In this document: piece after piece, positions 1-10,256 of the stretch
Layout: each line of letters begins with the position of its first letter
Position numbering within the stretch: the first letter of the stretch is position 1
DNA from: Chara braunii
Lineage: Eukaryota > Streptophyta > Charophyceae > Charales > Characeae
Length of the DNA: 41,876 nt
Assembly (NCBI GenBank): GCA_003427395.1
Contig: BFEA01000141.1
Span: 1,291,459 to 1,333,334, forward strand
Direction: 5' to 3'
The notes under the pieces: model-generated
Told to the model about the DNA's origin: nothing
Seen by the model: only the letters and a program-made list of their open reading frames with translations
Databases searched by the model: none
Made by a program: the position numbers and the translations under genes

Positions 1-18
1 CAAGGCATTGGAGATTGA

Positions 19-1011
19 CGCCTGATCCCTCAAGGACGGCGTGCAGTTACAGCAAACCGCAACGCAACAGTTGGAGCACCGGATCTGTACGGTCACTCGA
101 GATCAGAACCGCGCGAGACAACTCCAAAGTTCGATGATCAGAAGATCTTCTGCGATTCGACGAAGACAGACCCGATTCCATGGTTCCGCAAGTTCGAGCT
201 CAAGTTGCAGCTACACCACGTCAGCGAGGACAAACATCACGCATACTTGTACTCCCGATCGGGGGGCGCGTGCCAAGCATGGTTGGGCAATCTCTTGTCC
301 AAGTACGGGGTGGTAGCTGCCGACTTGCACACCAAGATCAGCTGGGATGATCTAAAGGCGGCGTGGCATAAGCGGTTCCAAGTAGAGCCGCCGAAGATCA
401 AGGCAATGGACAAGCTGACGACCTTCGAACAAGGCACACTGCCGGGTGTTGAATGGATTGTCCAGTACCAACGCTTAACATCCGTCCCAGACATTCAAAT
501 GGGCTTTAAGGCCGTCAAACACTACATCTCGAGGTCATGTACGGCGTTGGGCAACGCCTTGACTCACATCGAGGACAGCCTGACGACAACGACGAAGCCC
601 TTCGACAAGGCCGCGCAGATCATTGTCACGAACAAGGAGGCCAAGAACCTCCACCGTTCGTCTGCGGCAGGTCTCAGCAGAGATCAGCATCGGCCGAAAG
701 TGGTCGTGGTCGTGGCGGCAATGCCATCCGACCAAATAAGCAACGCCATGTCTGCCAATGAAGGAGACAGACTCGCAGCCGCCCGAGATGGTGGCCGCCC
801 CGACAAAGACCTAGGACGAGGCAAGACGAAGACTAACACCGCATCTAACCCCCGGCCCAACGCAGCAGCTCTAGCCCCATGGTCCCACTACGGTCTCTCC
901 GAACAGGCGTACAAAGAACGCACGAGATTCCACTATTGTCTATGGTGTAACAGCGATCTCCATGACACAATGGGCTGCCCGTCGAAAGGCAAAGGCAAAT
1001 CAGGAAACTGA
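19..1011 (+). CDS. gag: Gag polyprotein of chromovirus A (partial at 5' end)
   Basis: Structural protein that would form the virus-like particle and bind element RNA. The frame is open from base 19 (an in-frame stop lies at 16-18) to a TGA at 1009-1011; the first Met is at 205, but coding-like sequence runs further upstream, including a FRKFELKLQLHHV stretch typical of the capsid (retrotrans_gag) region. The middle is a capsid-like domain. The end carries a CCHC zinc knuckle (CLWCNSDLHDTMGC, spacing C-x2-C-x4-H-x4-C) followed by a Lys/Gly-rich tail. A basic, Arg/Gly/Asp-rich stretch precedes the knuckle. This is the only chromovirus A frame that looks intact. The true N-terminus is not decidable because the upstream stop may be a mutation. 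Confidence 0.8.
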   Translation, partial: RLIPQGRRAVTANRNATVGAPDLYGHSRSEPRETTPKFDDQKIFCDSTKTDPIPWFRKFELKLQLHHVSEDKHHAYLYSRSGGACQAWLGNLLSKYGVVAADLHTKISWDDLKAAWHKRFQVEPPKIKAMDKLTTFEQGTLPGVEWIVQYQRLTSVPDIQMGFKAVKHYISRSCTALGNALTHIEDSLTTTTKPFDKAAQIIVTNKEAKNLHRSSAAGLSRDQHRPKVVVVVAAMPSDQISNAMSANEGDRLAAARDGGRPDKDLGRGKTKTNTASNPRPNAAALAPWSHYGLSEQAYKERTRFHYCLWCNSDLHDTMGCPSKGKGKSGN

Positions 1012-1190
1012 GCACTGCCGGGAGTGACTCGACGACACTCCCGACGCCTTCGAAACCAGTCGTTTCGCGGGTAACTGCCCTTCATTCCGAGGCACACACG
1101 GAAGTCAATAGTCCTCCTCTTCTATATTCTTATGAGGACTATGTTGCCTGGCTCGTTCCTACGCTGGGTACTCATGCTCAAGGACAAGAC

Positions 1191-1427
1191 ATGTGTGCGA
1201 CATCTTCTCCATCCAGCAGCGGCGACTTATCATCTTCAAGTGGTTCTTCACGGGATTCGGCGCGGGAGTTCAACATAGAGGTATTGGACCCGCTCACGTC
1301 CGAGGATTTCGCATGGCTTCCTCTCCCAACCACGGGCCGCTTGTCGGGACCGCAATGCGCAGCATTATGCGCTCATCTTCACACGTATCCATCCTTCTTC
1401 TATGTACCACCAACTTTGTCGACATGA
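1191..1427 (+). pseudogene. N-terminal Pol segment of chromovirus A
   Basis: A Ser-rich stretch followed by an acidic and hydrophobic segment (EVLDPLTSEDFAWLPLP) lies between Gag and the protease, where Gypsy elements carry the amino end of Pol. The frame closes at 1427, and the protease starts in a different frame near 1490, so a frameshift separates them. No catalytic motif is present. Assignment rests on position and orientation only. Confidence 0.4.
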
Positions 1428-1491
1428 AGCTGAGGTGGGGGACATCCTTGGGTATGTTACCAAGGTGGCCCGCGAGTTTCGCAAGTAGCGG

Positions 1492-1986
1492 TACGATGAC
1501 AACAACGCACCGCTCCTCTATGTATGCATCCAAGTTGGGCAAGCGTCCTGCAGCGCTTTGCTGGATAGTGGCGCGTCTCGCAATTTTATGAGCCAAGCCT
1601 TTATGCAAAGGGCTGGCCTTGGCACACCAGTTCCAAGGAAGGAAAACCCGACGGCGATCAAGTTGGCGGACGGAAGGACGCAGCAACTTATTGACCACTT
1701 CATCGAGGTCGTACCGGTGTATTTTGCACCTCATGCATGCGAACTGCTGACGTTCGACATTTTGTACATGGACTTCGACATTATTTTGGGAATGCCTTGG
1801 CTTGCAAGTGCAGATCACACGATCAACTTTCACCGCCGGACTCTTACCGTTCGCGGCGCTTTCGGAGCCGAAGTGTCGTGTACTATTCCTCTTTCGCACC
1901 CTTCGATCCGATGCCAAGTGATGATGGCCAAGGCGTTCTGGGCTACTTGCGCTTACAAGCAGCCCGACGAGATAGGCCTATGTTGA
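1492..1986 (+). pseudogene. Retropepsin (aspartic protease) of chromovirus A
   Basis: Clan AA aspartic protease that would cleave the Gag-Pol precursor. The active-site motif is LLDSGASRNFMS at about 1558-1593, with the usual DSG triad intact. About 70 residues later comes the hydrophobic FDIILGMPWL segment, matching the second conserved block (ILGMxWL) of Gypsy proteases. The frame ends at a TGA at 1984-1986, and the RT continues in another frame from 2003. Upstream, the frame is interrupted between the Pol N-terminal segment and the protease. The protease domain itself looks complete, but it could only be made as part of a disrupted polyprotein. Confidence 0.75.
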
Positions 1987-2002
1987 CATTTCACCCACGG
2001 AC

Positions 2003-3375
2003 TTGTCTTCGGACCCCCGTGTGGAGTGGTTGCTTGACGAGTTTGCCGACATTTTCGAGTCACCTACCGATGTGGTGCCGGATCAGCCAATCTCTCACGA
2101 GATCATTCTTGAGGCCGGTGTCGTGCCGCCGAAAGGTTGCATTTATCGCATGAGCGAGGAGGAGCTTCTGGTCCTCCATGCGCAACTTGACGACTTGTTG
2201 GACAAGGGCTGGATTCGGCCTAGTAGAAGAACAAGGATCTACGATTGTGCATCGACTACAGCAAGCTCATCGCGCAAACCGTCAAGAATGTGGGGCCTCT
2301 TCCTCCTATAGACGATCTTCTTGAGCGATTGGGTGGCGCAAAGTAGTTTTATAAGTTGGATTTGAAGTCGGGATACCATCAAATTTCAATCCAGCTGAAC
2401 GATCGCTACAAATCCGCGTTCAAGACACGGTACGGGGCATTTTGAATGGGAGGTCATGCCTTTTGGCCTGACCAACGCCCCGGGAACCTTTCAAGTGGCA
2501 ATGACCAATGAGTTTCGTGCGACGTGGACTCGTTCGTGTCGGTCTACTTAGACAACATCCTCGTCTATACCCGGATATTGGAGGATCATCTTGAGCACCT
2601 TCGACGAGTGTTGGAGACACTCCGCCGCACCGAGTACAAAGTCAACCTCTATGAATGCGAATTTGTCCAACAAGAGCTGGAATACTCGGGCCATTTTGCC
2701 ACACCGGAGAGCATCAGACTTTTGTCGGACAAGATTCAAGCCATCCAAAAGTGGTCGGAGCCGCGGAACGTCACGGATGGTCGTTCATTCCTTGGCCTTG
2801 CCAGCTACTACCAACGTTTCATCAAGGCATACTCGAAGATCGTGGCCCACTTGACCAAGCTTCGATGCGAGGAGCAGCCGTTTGACTTCGGAGAGGATGC
2901 GCGGGGATCATTTTTGGCTCTCAAAGCCGCGTTATTATCTGCGGACGTCTTGCGAATCTACGACCCGCTATTGCCAACACGCGTCACTACAGATGCATCC
3001 GGCTATGGCATTGGTGTCGTCCTCGAACAACACGATGGCGTGGACTGGCACCCGGTCAAGTACTTCAGCAAGAAAGTGCCCGTTGTGGACTCCATTGATG
3101 ATGCACGCAAGAAGGAGCTCCTAGCCTTCGTCCACACGCTCAAGCGGTGGCGGCACTTCCTACTTGGTCGAAGTCAATTCCAATGGGTAACGGACAACAA
3201 CCCGTTGGTCTTCTACAAGACCCAAGACACCGTCAATAGCACCATCGCCCGATGGATGGCTTTCATCGACCAGTTCCTTCTTTCCCGAGCACATTCCCTA
3301 GAAGTCTAACCGTTTTGCGGATGCTCTTTCACAACATCCGGATCATTATACCGCAGTCTATTTGACCTGCGGGAC
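2003..3375 (+). pseudogene. Reverse transcriptase / RNase H of chromovirus A, broken
   Basis: RT copies element RNA into DNA; RNase H removes the template. Visible blocks are the leader with VPPKGCIYRMSEEEL, a motif-A region (KLDLKSGYHQI), the MPFGLTNAPGTFQ block, and the catalytic loop YLDNILVY. The canonical loop is YLDD, so the second Asp is Asn here. Around 2221 the fingers segment before [11 protein letters not shown] is deleted. An in-frame TAG lies at 2347, and a frameshift near 2430 moves the reading frame. The palm, connection and RNase H part is open from 2524 to 3309 (TTDASGYGIG, WVTDNNPL), then stops before the usual ADALSR block, which is recognisable in another frame. Clearly inactive as it stands. 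Confidence 0.85.
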
Positions 3376-3444
3376 AGCATCCGCGGCTACCAAGTCGACC
3401 TCGAGTTTCGCAACCAGCACGCGAATTGCTCCTCTCCTAATACG

Positions 3445-4911
3445 GTGCCTTCTCACTACCGAATCCAAGAGGGTTGTTGGGGAAGGACCTTCTTTGCGTA
3501 CCGAGTGACTCTCACTTGCGTACACGGCTTCATGGCGAGTTCCACGATGCTCCCGCCACCGGACACTTTGGAGTCAATCGCACGATTGGCCAACTTCACG
3601 AGCAATTTTGGTGGCCCTGTCTTCTCGACGACGTCACACGCTATTGTGAGTCATGCGAGGTTTGTCGACGCTGCAAATCCCGCAACCATCGTCCGTACGG
3701 CGAGTTGCGACCATTACCGGTCCCCTTGCGTCGAAGGGAAGCAATTGCCATGGACATTATCGGGCCGTTCCTCATGCACAAGACCGGTGTGGATGGGATT
3801 CTCACGGTGGTCGATTAACTCACCAAGTTCGCCTTGTTTTTGCCTTGCCACAATCATGCCAAGGCACCGGACTTGGCCGAGGTTCTTTACGCAAGTTGGA
3901 TTCGAACCAAGGGTTACCCCAAGGAAATCGTCTGAGACCGCGATGGGATTCTCACGGTGGTCTCTCGACTCACCAAGTTCGCCTTATTTTTGCCTTGCCA
4001 AAATCATGCCAAGGCACCGGACTTGGCCGAGGTTCTTTACGCAGGTTGGATTCGAAACCAAGGGTTACCCCAAGGAAATCGTCTGTGACCGCGACACTCG
4101 GATCATGTCCGATTTTTTGTTGGCGCTCATCAAACAATGGGGCTCATCTCTCAAGCCAAGTTCAGCTCGCCACCCCCAAACCGATGGCCAAACGGAGAGG
4201 GCGCATCAGACCGCACAGGTTTGTCTTCGCACTCTCATCCGTCCCGACCAAAAGGATTGGGTTGAGCGGCTGCCAAATGTCGAGGTTGCATACAACTCAT
4301 TCATCCACCCGGCTATCGGGATGTCGCCCTTCAGGTTCGAGCAGGGCTCGCCGATCACTTCTCCGTTTGACACAATCATTCCACGAACGGTCGAGAGCGA
4401 CGACCATATTTTTTTCTTGCGTCGGATGCAAGAGCTACTTGTCAAGGCACGCGACCAGATGGCTAAGACACAGCAACACATGAGCCAACAGGCCAAGCGC
4501 CAGCATCTTCCTTGCCCATTCCGCTCCGGCGATCTCGTTTGGGTTTCCGCCGCGGAATTCAGCCTTGAACAAGATATCTCTCGCAAGCTCCTCCCGAAAT
4601 GGATGGGGCCCTGGCCGATCGTGGCACCCGCTGGGGATGCACCCAAAGGACCTTCTTTCACCATTCAGGTGCCCGCCCACTTGCCCGTCTACCCGATCTT
4701 TCATTGCTCCAAGTTGGCTCTTTACATGCCAGCGGAACATAACGATTTCCCCGGGCGACGATCGCAAGACCTACCATCTATGGACCGTTTTCAAGAGGTC
4801 GGCAACATCATCTCCCAGCGACGCGACGGCTACAGGTCAACCGAGTACTTGGTACACTTTGCGAACTGCACTCACAAAGCTGACCGTTGGTTGACCCATG
4901 CGGAACTCTGA
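3445..4911 (+). pseudogene. Integrase with C-terminal chromodomain, chromovirus A
   Basis: DDE integrase that would insert the element, with a chromodomain that would direct it to modified chromatin. The zinc-binding HHCC module (HxF...GHFG...CESCEVC) is read in the frame of 3474-3818. The catalytic core is read partly there (MDIIGPF, first Asp) and partly in the 3445-4911 frame (CDRD, second Asp; PQTDGQTERAHQ, Glu). The core contains a 150/151-bp direct duplication at 3792-4092, with stops in the first unit. The C-terminus has a GPWPIV-type SH3-like region and a chromodomain ending in YLVHF...ADRWLTHAEL near 4830-4908. Because of the frame change and the duplication, a normal enzyme cannot be produced. 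Confidence 0.85.
3792..4092 (+). repeat. 150-bp direct duplication inside integrase A
   Basis: The segment starting GATGGGATTCTCACGGTGG at 3792 recurs at 3942. The two units are nearly identical from there to CCAAGGAAATCGTCTG and GACCGC. Unit 1 is 150 nt and would be in frame (50 codons), but it carries a TAA at 3816 and a TGA near 3934. Unit 2 has one extra A (TTCGAAACC against TTCGAACC), which restores the downstream frame. Confidence 0.9.
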
Positions 4912-5593
4912 GCAACAGCTCCAGATGTTCTCGCACGCCTCGAATGCAAGATGCAAGGCAAGCCGAAGTCTTTTCAGCCTGAAACTGAGGGCCATTTTCA
5001 GGCCCTTATAAGATCGACCTGCCCTGAAACTCAAGCACCAGACCAGGGTTTTAGCACAGGCCATTTTGGGCCTGTTTTCAAGACAATGCTTGGTGGAGCT
5101 TCAGCGCCAGGGTCTGGCACGTTTTGTGATTGGCAAGAGCAGCCTCCTGGACGGGCCAGCACTATATAGGACTGGCCCGCCCTGCAGGCTGCAGGTAGTT
5201 CCTAGGTACTTACCAGGCACTTCACGTGCAGTTCAGGAGGCAGGAGGTAGTCTTCAGGGTTCGGCAGCAGCACTCGGGAGGAGCGCTGCAGGAGTAGTGC
5301 CAGCGGTGGCAGTAGTCTTCAGCGCTGGGCACTAGTAGCGTTAGCAGTAGTCTTCAGCGCTGGGCGCTAGAGTAGTACCGGAGAGAGAGAGAGAGAGATT
5401 GGGCGGAGGCCCAGGAGACAAACTGCAGCGCCATAGCTCCAGCTTCGTCTTCGAGGTAAATGCAGCACAGCGCCAACTTCACAGGTTAGTACCTGGCATG
5501 TGAGAAAGAGAGAGAGAGTGCTTCTTCTTCCTCTTCTCAGTCCACCATCTCCCGCTCACCCTCTCACTATCTGACTTCACTGCATCAACAGAC

Positions 5594-5634
<41 letters not shown>

Positions 5635-6040
5635 TGACATTTGGATCCAGACTCGACGTTGGGCTTCAGACATTTTGACGAGGGATTATTTGGGACTTGT
5701 AACGACAACTTGATGTTGACGACTTTCCCATCTCCCCCTCCTCTTCTTCGTCTGTTCCCCTCCTCTTCGTCTGTGCATGATCTGGATCTGGCCTATCTCC
5801 CTGTGTGTAGCGCCAGGCCTCCTTCACACCTTGTGATGAAAATGATGTATGTTTAGTCTGCATTGAAAAATTGATTGGGCTCGTCATTGGTATTCTAGCA
5901 TTCCGCTGCGCTGTCTTGTACTACGTGAGGGAGGTCAGTCCTGGTCAGATCAGGACTTGTATTGTATCTAAGTCTTCCACTGCGCAATAAAGCACCATTT
6001 TCGTATGTGTCAGGATGTATACTGCTTGTTGAGATTTCAC
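4912..6040 (+). repeat. Probable 3' untranslated region and 3' LTR of chromovirus A
   Basis: This follows the chromodomain stop directly. It contains a TATATAG box at 5163-5169 with a GATTGG (CCAAT-type) motif upstream near 5128, and an AATAAA at 5986-5991, an arrangement expected for LTR promoter and polyadenylation signals. GA-dinucleotide tracts lie at 5380-5398, about 5505-5518 and 5597-5629. The LTR ends could not be fixed, as no second copy is in the window. No protein-coding gene is evident here. Confidence 0.5.
5597..5629. repeat. (GA)n microsatellite
   Basis: Uninterrupted GA dinucleotides for about 33 bases inside the putative LTR of chromovirus A. Confidence 0.95.
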
Positions 6041-6130
6041 TAGCACTGCATTGTCCATTCAGTCCTTTTTATCACATTGCGGATCCTCGGTTATATATGT
6101 ACATCGCCCAACTGGGCATGTAACGTTTGT

Positions 6131-6205
6131 GACACCCATTAAAACTGGAATCATACAGAAAAGGTGGCCCTGCAAAAGGATGACATGTACAAATTGGTCA
6201 AAACA
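6131..6205 (+). pseudogene. U6 snRNA-like relic, copy 1
   Basis: The sequence aligns collinearly with U6 spliceosomal RNA from its GACATCC...TAAAATTGG segment (here GACACCCATTAAAACTGG) through the ATACAGA box (ATCATACAGAAAA), then GGCCCTGCAAAAGGATGACA, which corresponds to the U6 GGCCCCTGCGCAAGGATGACA segment. About ten bases between the ATACAGA box and the AGC-triad region are missing. The many substitutions exclude a functional gene. It could derive from a retrocopied U6 or a U6-containing repeat. Confidence 0.65.
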
Positions 6206-6228
6206 AAAGGTTGCAACCACGCTGCACT

Positions 6229-6295
6229 ACTGGTACAGTACAGTAAAGATTGGCATGGGCCCTGCAAAAGGATGACACATACAGATCAGTTAAAA
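6229..6295 (+). pseudogene. U6 snRNA-like relic, copy 2
   Basis: About 95 bases after the first relic the same segment recurs: TGGTACAGTACAGTAAAGATTGGCA, then GGGCCCTGCAAAAGGATGACA. This matches the U6 GATACAGAGAAGATTAGCATGGCCCC region. The 3' flanks of the two copies also resemble each other (TCAAAACAAAAGGTTGCAACC against TTAAAACAAAGGATTGCGACC), so a U6-derived unit was tandemly duplicated. Confidence 0.6.
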
Positions 6296-6299
6296 CAAA

Positions 6300-6860
6300 G
6301 GATTGCGACCATGCCTGCATGAAAACAATGGAGTATTTGTCGAGCACATTGATTCCATTTCCACACATCCAGCGCCATGGAAACCATTCCATGCTGATAA
6401 CAACCTGGAGAGATCACTGGGGTTATTCAAACACTCTCTTGGGATGAGACGAGCAGCACAAAGGAGTGGCAGAGATGGAAGAACATGGGCAAATGGTGCA
6501 CCACAGAGACATACATGCAAACAAACAAATAAGCAGATGGAGGAGTCTACGGAACTGCGAGAGAGAGGGGGGGGCAGGGCGGGGAGGGGAACTGTTGCTT
6601 TGAAGTCCATGTGTATGTGTTGTGAACAAGAGAGCGAGAGAGAGAGAGGAGCGGGGGGGTAGGGGCAGGAGGGGGCTACTGTTGTTTTGAACTCCATGTG
6701 TGCTGTAGACTTGCACCAGCCCCGTCCCACCCAAATAAATAAATACAATATTGATGCAGTGTTACCTCTATTGCAGAGAATGAAGCACACTTGAGATGAA
6801 CTATTCCAGCAGTGAAACAATTTTACCTCTATGGCAAGCAACATGGAGCAGAATAGATCC
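6300..6860. other. Intergenic, no gene seen
   Basis: Purine-rich tracts and a short diverged tandem repeat are present: CTGTTGCTTTGAAGTCCATGT near 6592 and CTGTTGTTTTGAACTCCATGT near 6678. Reading frames here are low-complexity and show no recognisable domain. Confidence 0.6.
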
Positions 6861-7035
6861 GTTTTATCCCTTTCTTGACTATCCTTACTTTGGCTTTCTT
6901 TGCGGTACCCATTCTGCTTGTTCTTGCAGCTCTTTTTTTACTGTGCAACTCACACACAAGGCTGGCCACGTTGATTGTGGTTGAGCACCAGCTGCCCACA
7001 TTCATATGTACCTTAATGGCACACTTGCATGTTAC
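6860..7035 (-). repeat. PLE-family 3'-end fragment (minus-oriented)
   Basis: This shares with 32650-32790 the series CTTTGGCTTTCTTT, CTTATTCTTGCAGCTC-like and ACTGTGC. It then has the hairpin core shared with the PLE copies (stem GCTGGC at 6961-6966 with ACCAGC at 6987-6992) and CACTTGCA near 7025. Orientation is given relative to the full PLE at 16.8-22.8 kb. Confidence 0.6.
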
Positions 7036-7144
7036 GAAAGGCAGCGGAGTAATGGGTAAGGTATACTCCTGTTCATTTTTCTTCAGACCTTCAGCTTGTA
7101 TTTCGCCTGTTCTATATGAGCATCATAAAGAGAACAGATAAAAT

Positions 7145-7385
7145 CCCCCTTTGCCTTCTTTCCATAGCCTGCAAGTGGGCCATTATGGCACACGGGGATG
7201 TGGCTAGCTCGCGCTCAACCTCATCAATGTGGTGAACCTTGTACGCGAGAGGAACAGTACAAGGGGGACTGCAAGAAAATGCATAAGAGAAACCACCAAA
7301 AGGTCGAAATAAGGAAAGTGAAGAAAGAACTGCACTAGCGAAAGGTAATACAATGGTTTCAGTGAGTGTCATGTTGCCTGCTACA
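7145..7385 (+). repeat. PLE-family 3'-end fragment, inverted relative to its neighbour
   Basis: Reverse-complement reading gives the same series as the adjacent fragment: a CTTGCAG-containing pyrimidine stretch, TACAAGG, the hairpin core at about 7206-7240, then GCCCACTTGCA. The two copies point in opposite directions about 110 bp apart. Inverted and tandem partial copies are a known habit of Penelope-like elements. Confidence 0.6.
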
Positions 7386-7470
7386 CGGCAAGGGGAACGT
7401 ACGTAGTTGAAGAAGCAAATTTTCCATCAGAATGAGAATGAACACAAAAATGTATGAAGTTTTGACAGTG

Positions 7471-7473
<3 letters not shown>

Positions 7474-7544
<71 letters not shown>
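7474..7544. repeat. (CT)n microsatellite
   Basis: About 71 bases of unbroken CT dinucleotide. A stretch of about 280 bp follows (7545-7826) in which I see no gene. The segment AATCGAATGAATCTTCCACTA near 7724 recurs at 26982 and 27053. Confidence 0.95.
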
Positions 7545-7546
<2 letters not shown>

Positions 7547-7826
7547 ATCAAAAGACTTGAGGTAACTCCGCCCGCGGCACATCTTTTCTTCCCCGCCATC
7601 TCATGCCGGGTTTCACATACAGGAGAAGCAGCATAATAATCTCTCTTTTCCCCCCCTTCCTTATGCACCACACTGGCCAACAGGTAAGTTTCCAACCGCG
7701 CAGCTATTGATAGAATGAGTAAAATCGAATGAATCTTCCACTAGAATATGGACATAGACTACTTTCCTACGCTATGCCACTTTCCTCTCGATCACACTGC
7801 CAGCTGGCTACGCTATGCCACTCTCC

Positions 7827-9083
7827 TGTTATGAAGCTGGTTGTTCGTTGTCAGAAGACCAACACTCGCTCACGTAGACTTCCAGGTATGCCCATACATA
7901 CATAGAAGGAAGGGGAGAGGATGGGAGTATCACACCGCACAGGGAGAGATAAACACAGCGGAAGACTTGACCATGCGATATGACAGAAAACACTGAAAGT
8001 GCAATTCGCTCCACAGAATCCTCACAACCAGTCACAAAGGAAAGCAGAGTAGATCACATCCAGGAAACAATGAAGCAATGATAGTCCACACACAGTATTC
8101 ACACTGTTTATTAAGACTCGAAATGTCCGAATAACCCCAGAACATGGTGCGCTGCTCAGGAATGCGCAGCGCTTCACTCCCCAACCCTGAGTAACCGCTA
8201 TACTGCCCCTGAGACCCTGAGACAACCAGCGCCACCCAGATACTGCCTCCAGAGGGAAGCGCCACCTTGGAACAGGCCTCTGAGGCCAAGCACCCCGCAG
8301 ACGATGAAGAAGAAGACCAGCGCCACAGTATCTGATGATGATGAAATGCCAAAGGACTTCCCGGATGGAAGTCTGTAGCAGCGCCACCTCTCCTGACAAA
8401 GATGATCTTCAAGGAAGGTAGCTGCAGCTATGGCTGCAGCGCCACACACCCTGACACCCCTACTCCTGAGGAGGGTTCAGCACGGCACCAACTTCTGTTG
8501 CCTCCAGCAGACTTCAGATAGCCCAGACCTCTGAACAGCCCCTCGTGCTGTCAGAGAACAGCGCAGGTCACAGCTATGGACGACGCTTCGCAGGTCTGGC
8601 TATGTCTGTCTTCTCCAACGCTGAAGCTGTCACCACTCCAGTTCATGCGTTGCACAGCCGCGATGTACACGGTACCAACTGCCTAAAGCCTCAAACAGTT
8701 TCACCTAAACCTATTCATAGTCTACCCTAGCCTGGACTCAACATAGACCAGACTGACTGGACCGACTGGTACCTTTTCCGTTTCGGCCTCTAGGGCCTCT
8801 CCCTACCTAGCTATAGGCTATAGGACCATCTATTGGCATAGGCCTTTAGGGCCTGTCCATCCTAGGGGTAGCCCGGGCCTGCTATTCACAGTTAGGGTAG
8901 CTGTAGGAAATTCTAGTTAGTGTGGGCCTATTTTTCCCGAATTTGCAGATATGTCCCTCACGAATTTTCCATACAGGCATGTCTCTCGGTTAGCCCTCAA
9001 CCAAACAAAATTACAACCTAACCTATCTATGTTACAGCCTTGGGTCGACGGGTCGCAGGCTGCAGAATCAGCAAGTCATTGCA
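7827..9083 (-). repeat. Solo LTR of the chromovirus B family
   Basis: The reverse complement starts TGCAATGACTTGCTG, as does the LTR at 33974, and follows it through TTTTGTTTGG, GAGGGACATATCTG, TTTCCTACAGCTACCCTAACTG and GGTCCTATAGCCTATAG. It ends ...CATAACA, giving TG...CA termini and 1,257 bp. It contains AATAAA (seen as TTTATT near 8106). Flanking CTCC (7823-7826 and 9084-9087) is a 4-bp target duplication. Removing the LTR plus one CTCC restores the local motif ACTCTCCTCTCGATC, which resembles ACTTTCCTCTCGATC at about 7779. No internal genes remain, as expected after LTR-LTR recombination. It is clearly diverged from the 33974 LTR. Confidence 0.9.
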
Positions 9084-9468
9084 CTCCTCTCGATCATGCC
9101 ACTAGCTGGCCGCGTTCTCTCCTTTTCCTCTTGGATCCTTCCTTCCCACCCTTCGATCTTCGTGCAGTCTTCTCGCCCCTTGGTGTCCTCGCTCATTCCT
9201 ATGTTATCCCGCTCTTCTTCCCTCTCCTTTATGTCTCCTCTCCTTTCCCCATGCAGTCTCCTTTCCCCTTGAAGTCCCTCCCCTACCTTATGCCGCTCTC
9301 TTCTCGATAGTGATCCTGGCCACCCTGCAAGGTGCCCACCTCTTGCAGTGCTTGCTATACCGCTCTCTTCTCGATCACGATGCTAGGCACCCTGCCACGT
9401 CCCCGCCTCTGCTAGCACTTGCTCTCCTCTCGATGGCCAGTGCCTTGCCAGCTGTCCACGCTATGCCC
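9084..9468. repeat. Degenerate minisatellite hosting the solo LTR
   Basis: Variants of a unit containing TATGCC(A/G)CTCTCYTCTCGAT...TGCTAGCTGGCC recur, including the stretch at 7765-7826 on the other side of the solo LTR. No gene is supported. Confidence 0.55.

Positions 9469-9546
<78 letters not shown>
9469..9546. repeat. Compound (CT)n(CA)n microsatellite
   Basis: CT dinucleotides from 9469 to 9493 run directly into CA dinucleotides to 9546. Long reading frames on both strands here are dinucleotide artefacts. Confidence 0.95.
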
Positions 9547-9549
<3 letters not shown>

Positions 9550-10085
9550 GCTGTCGGAGGGCACGGTGTCCCGACCCTCCGCTGTGCCAGATGACAGTTC
9601 GTGGAGTCCCACTGTGTACCAGCTCCCTGCTCAGACTTCACAGCAAACCAGCTTCTTGCCGACAGACCTCCGTGGGTACTAGGCATACTCTATTTCTCGG
9701 TCCCATATCGTGTCAGGCGCTCCGCTTCTCAGTAATGCACCAAACTTGCATGTGGTCGTTGTCGTCCAGAGACGCGGGGGTAGCGGGTCGGTGCAGTATT
9801 TCCTACTGCACCTCAATCCCCCCTTGTCAGATTAGGGGTAGCGTGTACAGACCAGGCGGTTACAATCGATTAAGGAGCAAAAATAAGGGAAAGAAAAGAA
9901 AAAAATTAAAGAAAAGGGGGGGGGGAATGAGAAAGAGTCGTGTAGCAAGCCCACATCCTCTAGTTGCTTCCATTCAAGTCATCTAAGTGGAGCCAGGTTG
10001 CAGTGGCGCTACGTTTCCTTTTAATTTCCCTTTCTAACTATTATTATTAATCTTACTACTACTATTATTATTATTACTATTGCTG
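9547..10085. other. No gene seen; A-rich/G-run tract and (ATT)n
   Basis: Contains an inverted GGAGGG/CCCTCC pair near 9555-9580, an A-rich tract followed by a run of ten G near 9917, and an (ATT/ACT)n microsatellite at about 10037-10085. Nothing recognisable as coding. Confidence 0.5.
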
Positions 10086-10256
10086 CCATTGGGGATTTCA
10101 TCTTTTGCCTTCCGCAGCTTCGCAGGGGAGCGGACAGCCGATGCCGAAATTTTGCATGAGCAAGGACAAATTGTTCGACTTCTTGCGTCCCGGTTGCTCT
10201 GTCTGCTGTAAAGTAGACCCCAAAAGAAGGGTAACCCGCGGCCGCATTGGTAGGAA

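Larger units (their letters stand above)
1..6040 (+). mobile_element. Ty3/Gypsy chromovirus A, degraded, 5' end outside window
   Basis: Gag, protease, RT, RNase H, integrase and chromodomain follow one another on the plus strand, the canonical order of Ty3/Gypsy chromoviruses. The left LTR and primer-binding site lie before base 1. The coding part ends at 4911 and is followed by about 1.1 kb with a TATA-like box and an AATAAA signal, the probable 3' LTR. Several stops, a short deletion in the RT and an internal duplication in the integrase make this a non-autonomous relic. The right boundary near 6040 is approximate, because no second LTR copy is present to align. Confidence 0.85.

Noticed and set aside
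4206-4767. Minus-strand ORFs opposite integrase A
   Set aside because: Shadow frames of a clear plus-strand integrase with no domain of their own.
9310-9686. ORFs rich in Thr-His or Val-Cys repeats
   Set aside because: Translations of the CT/CA microsatellite in several frames.
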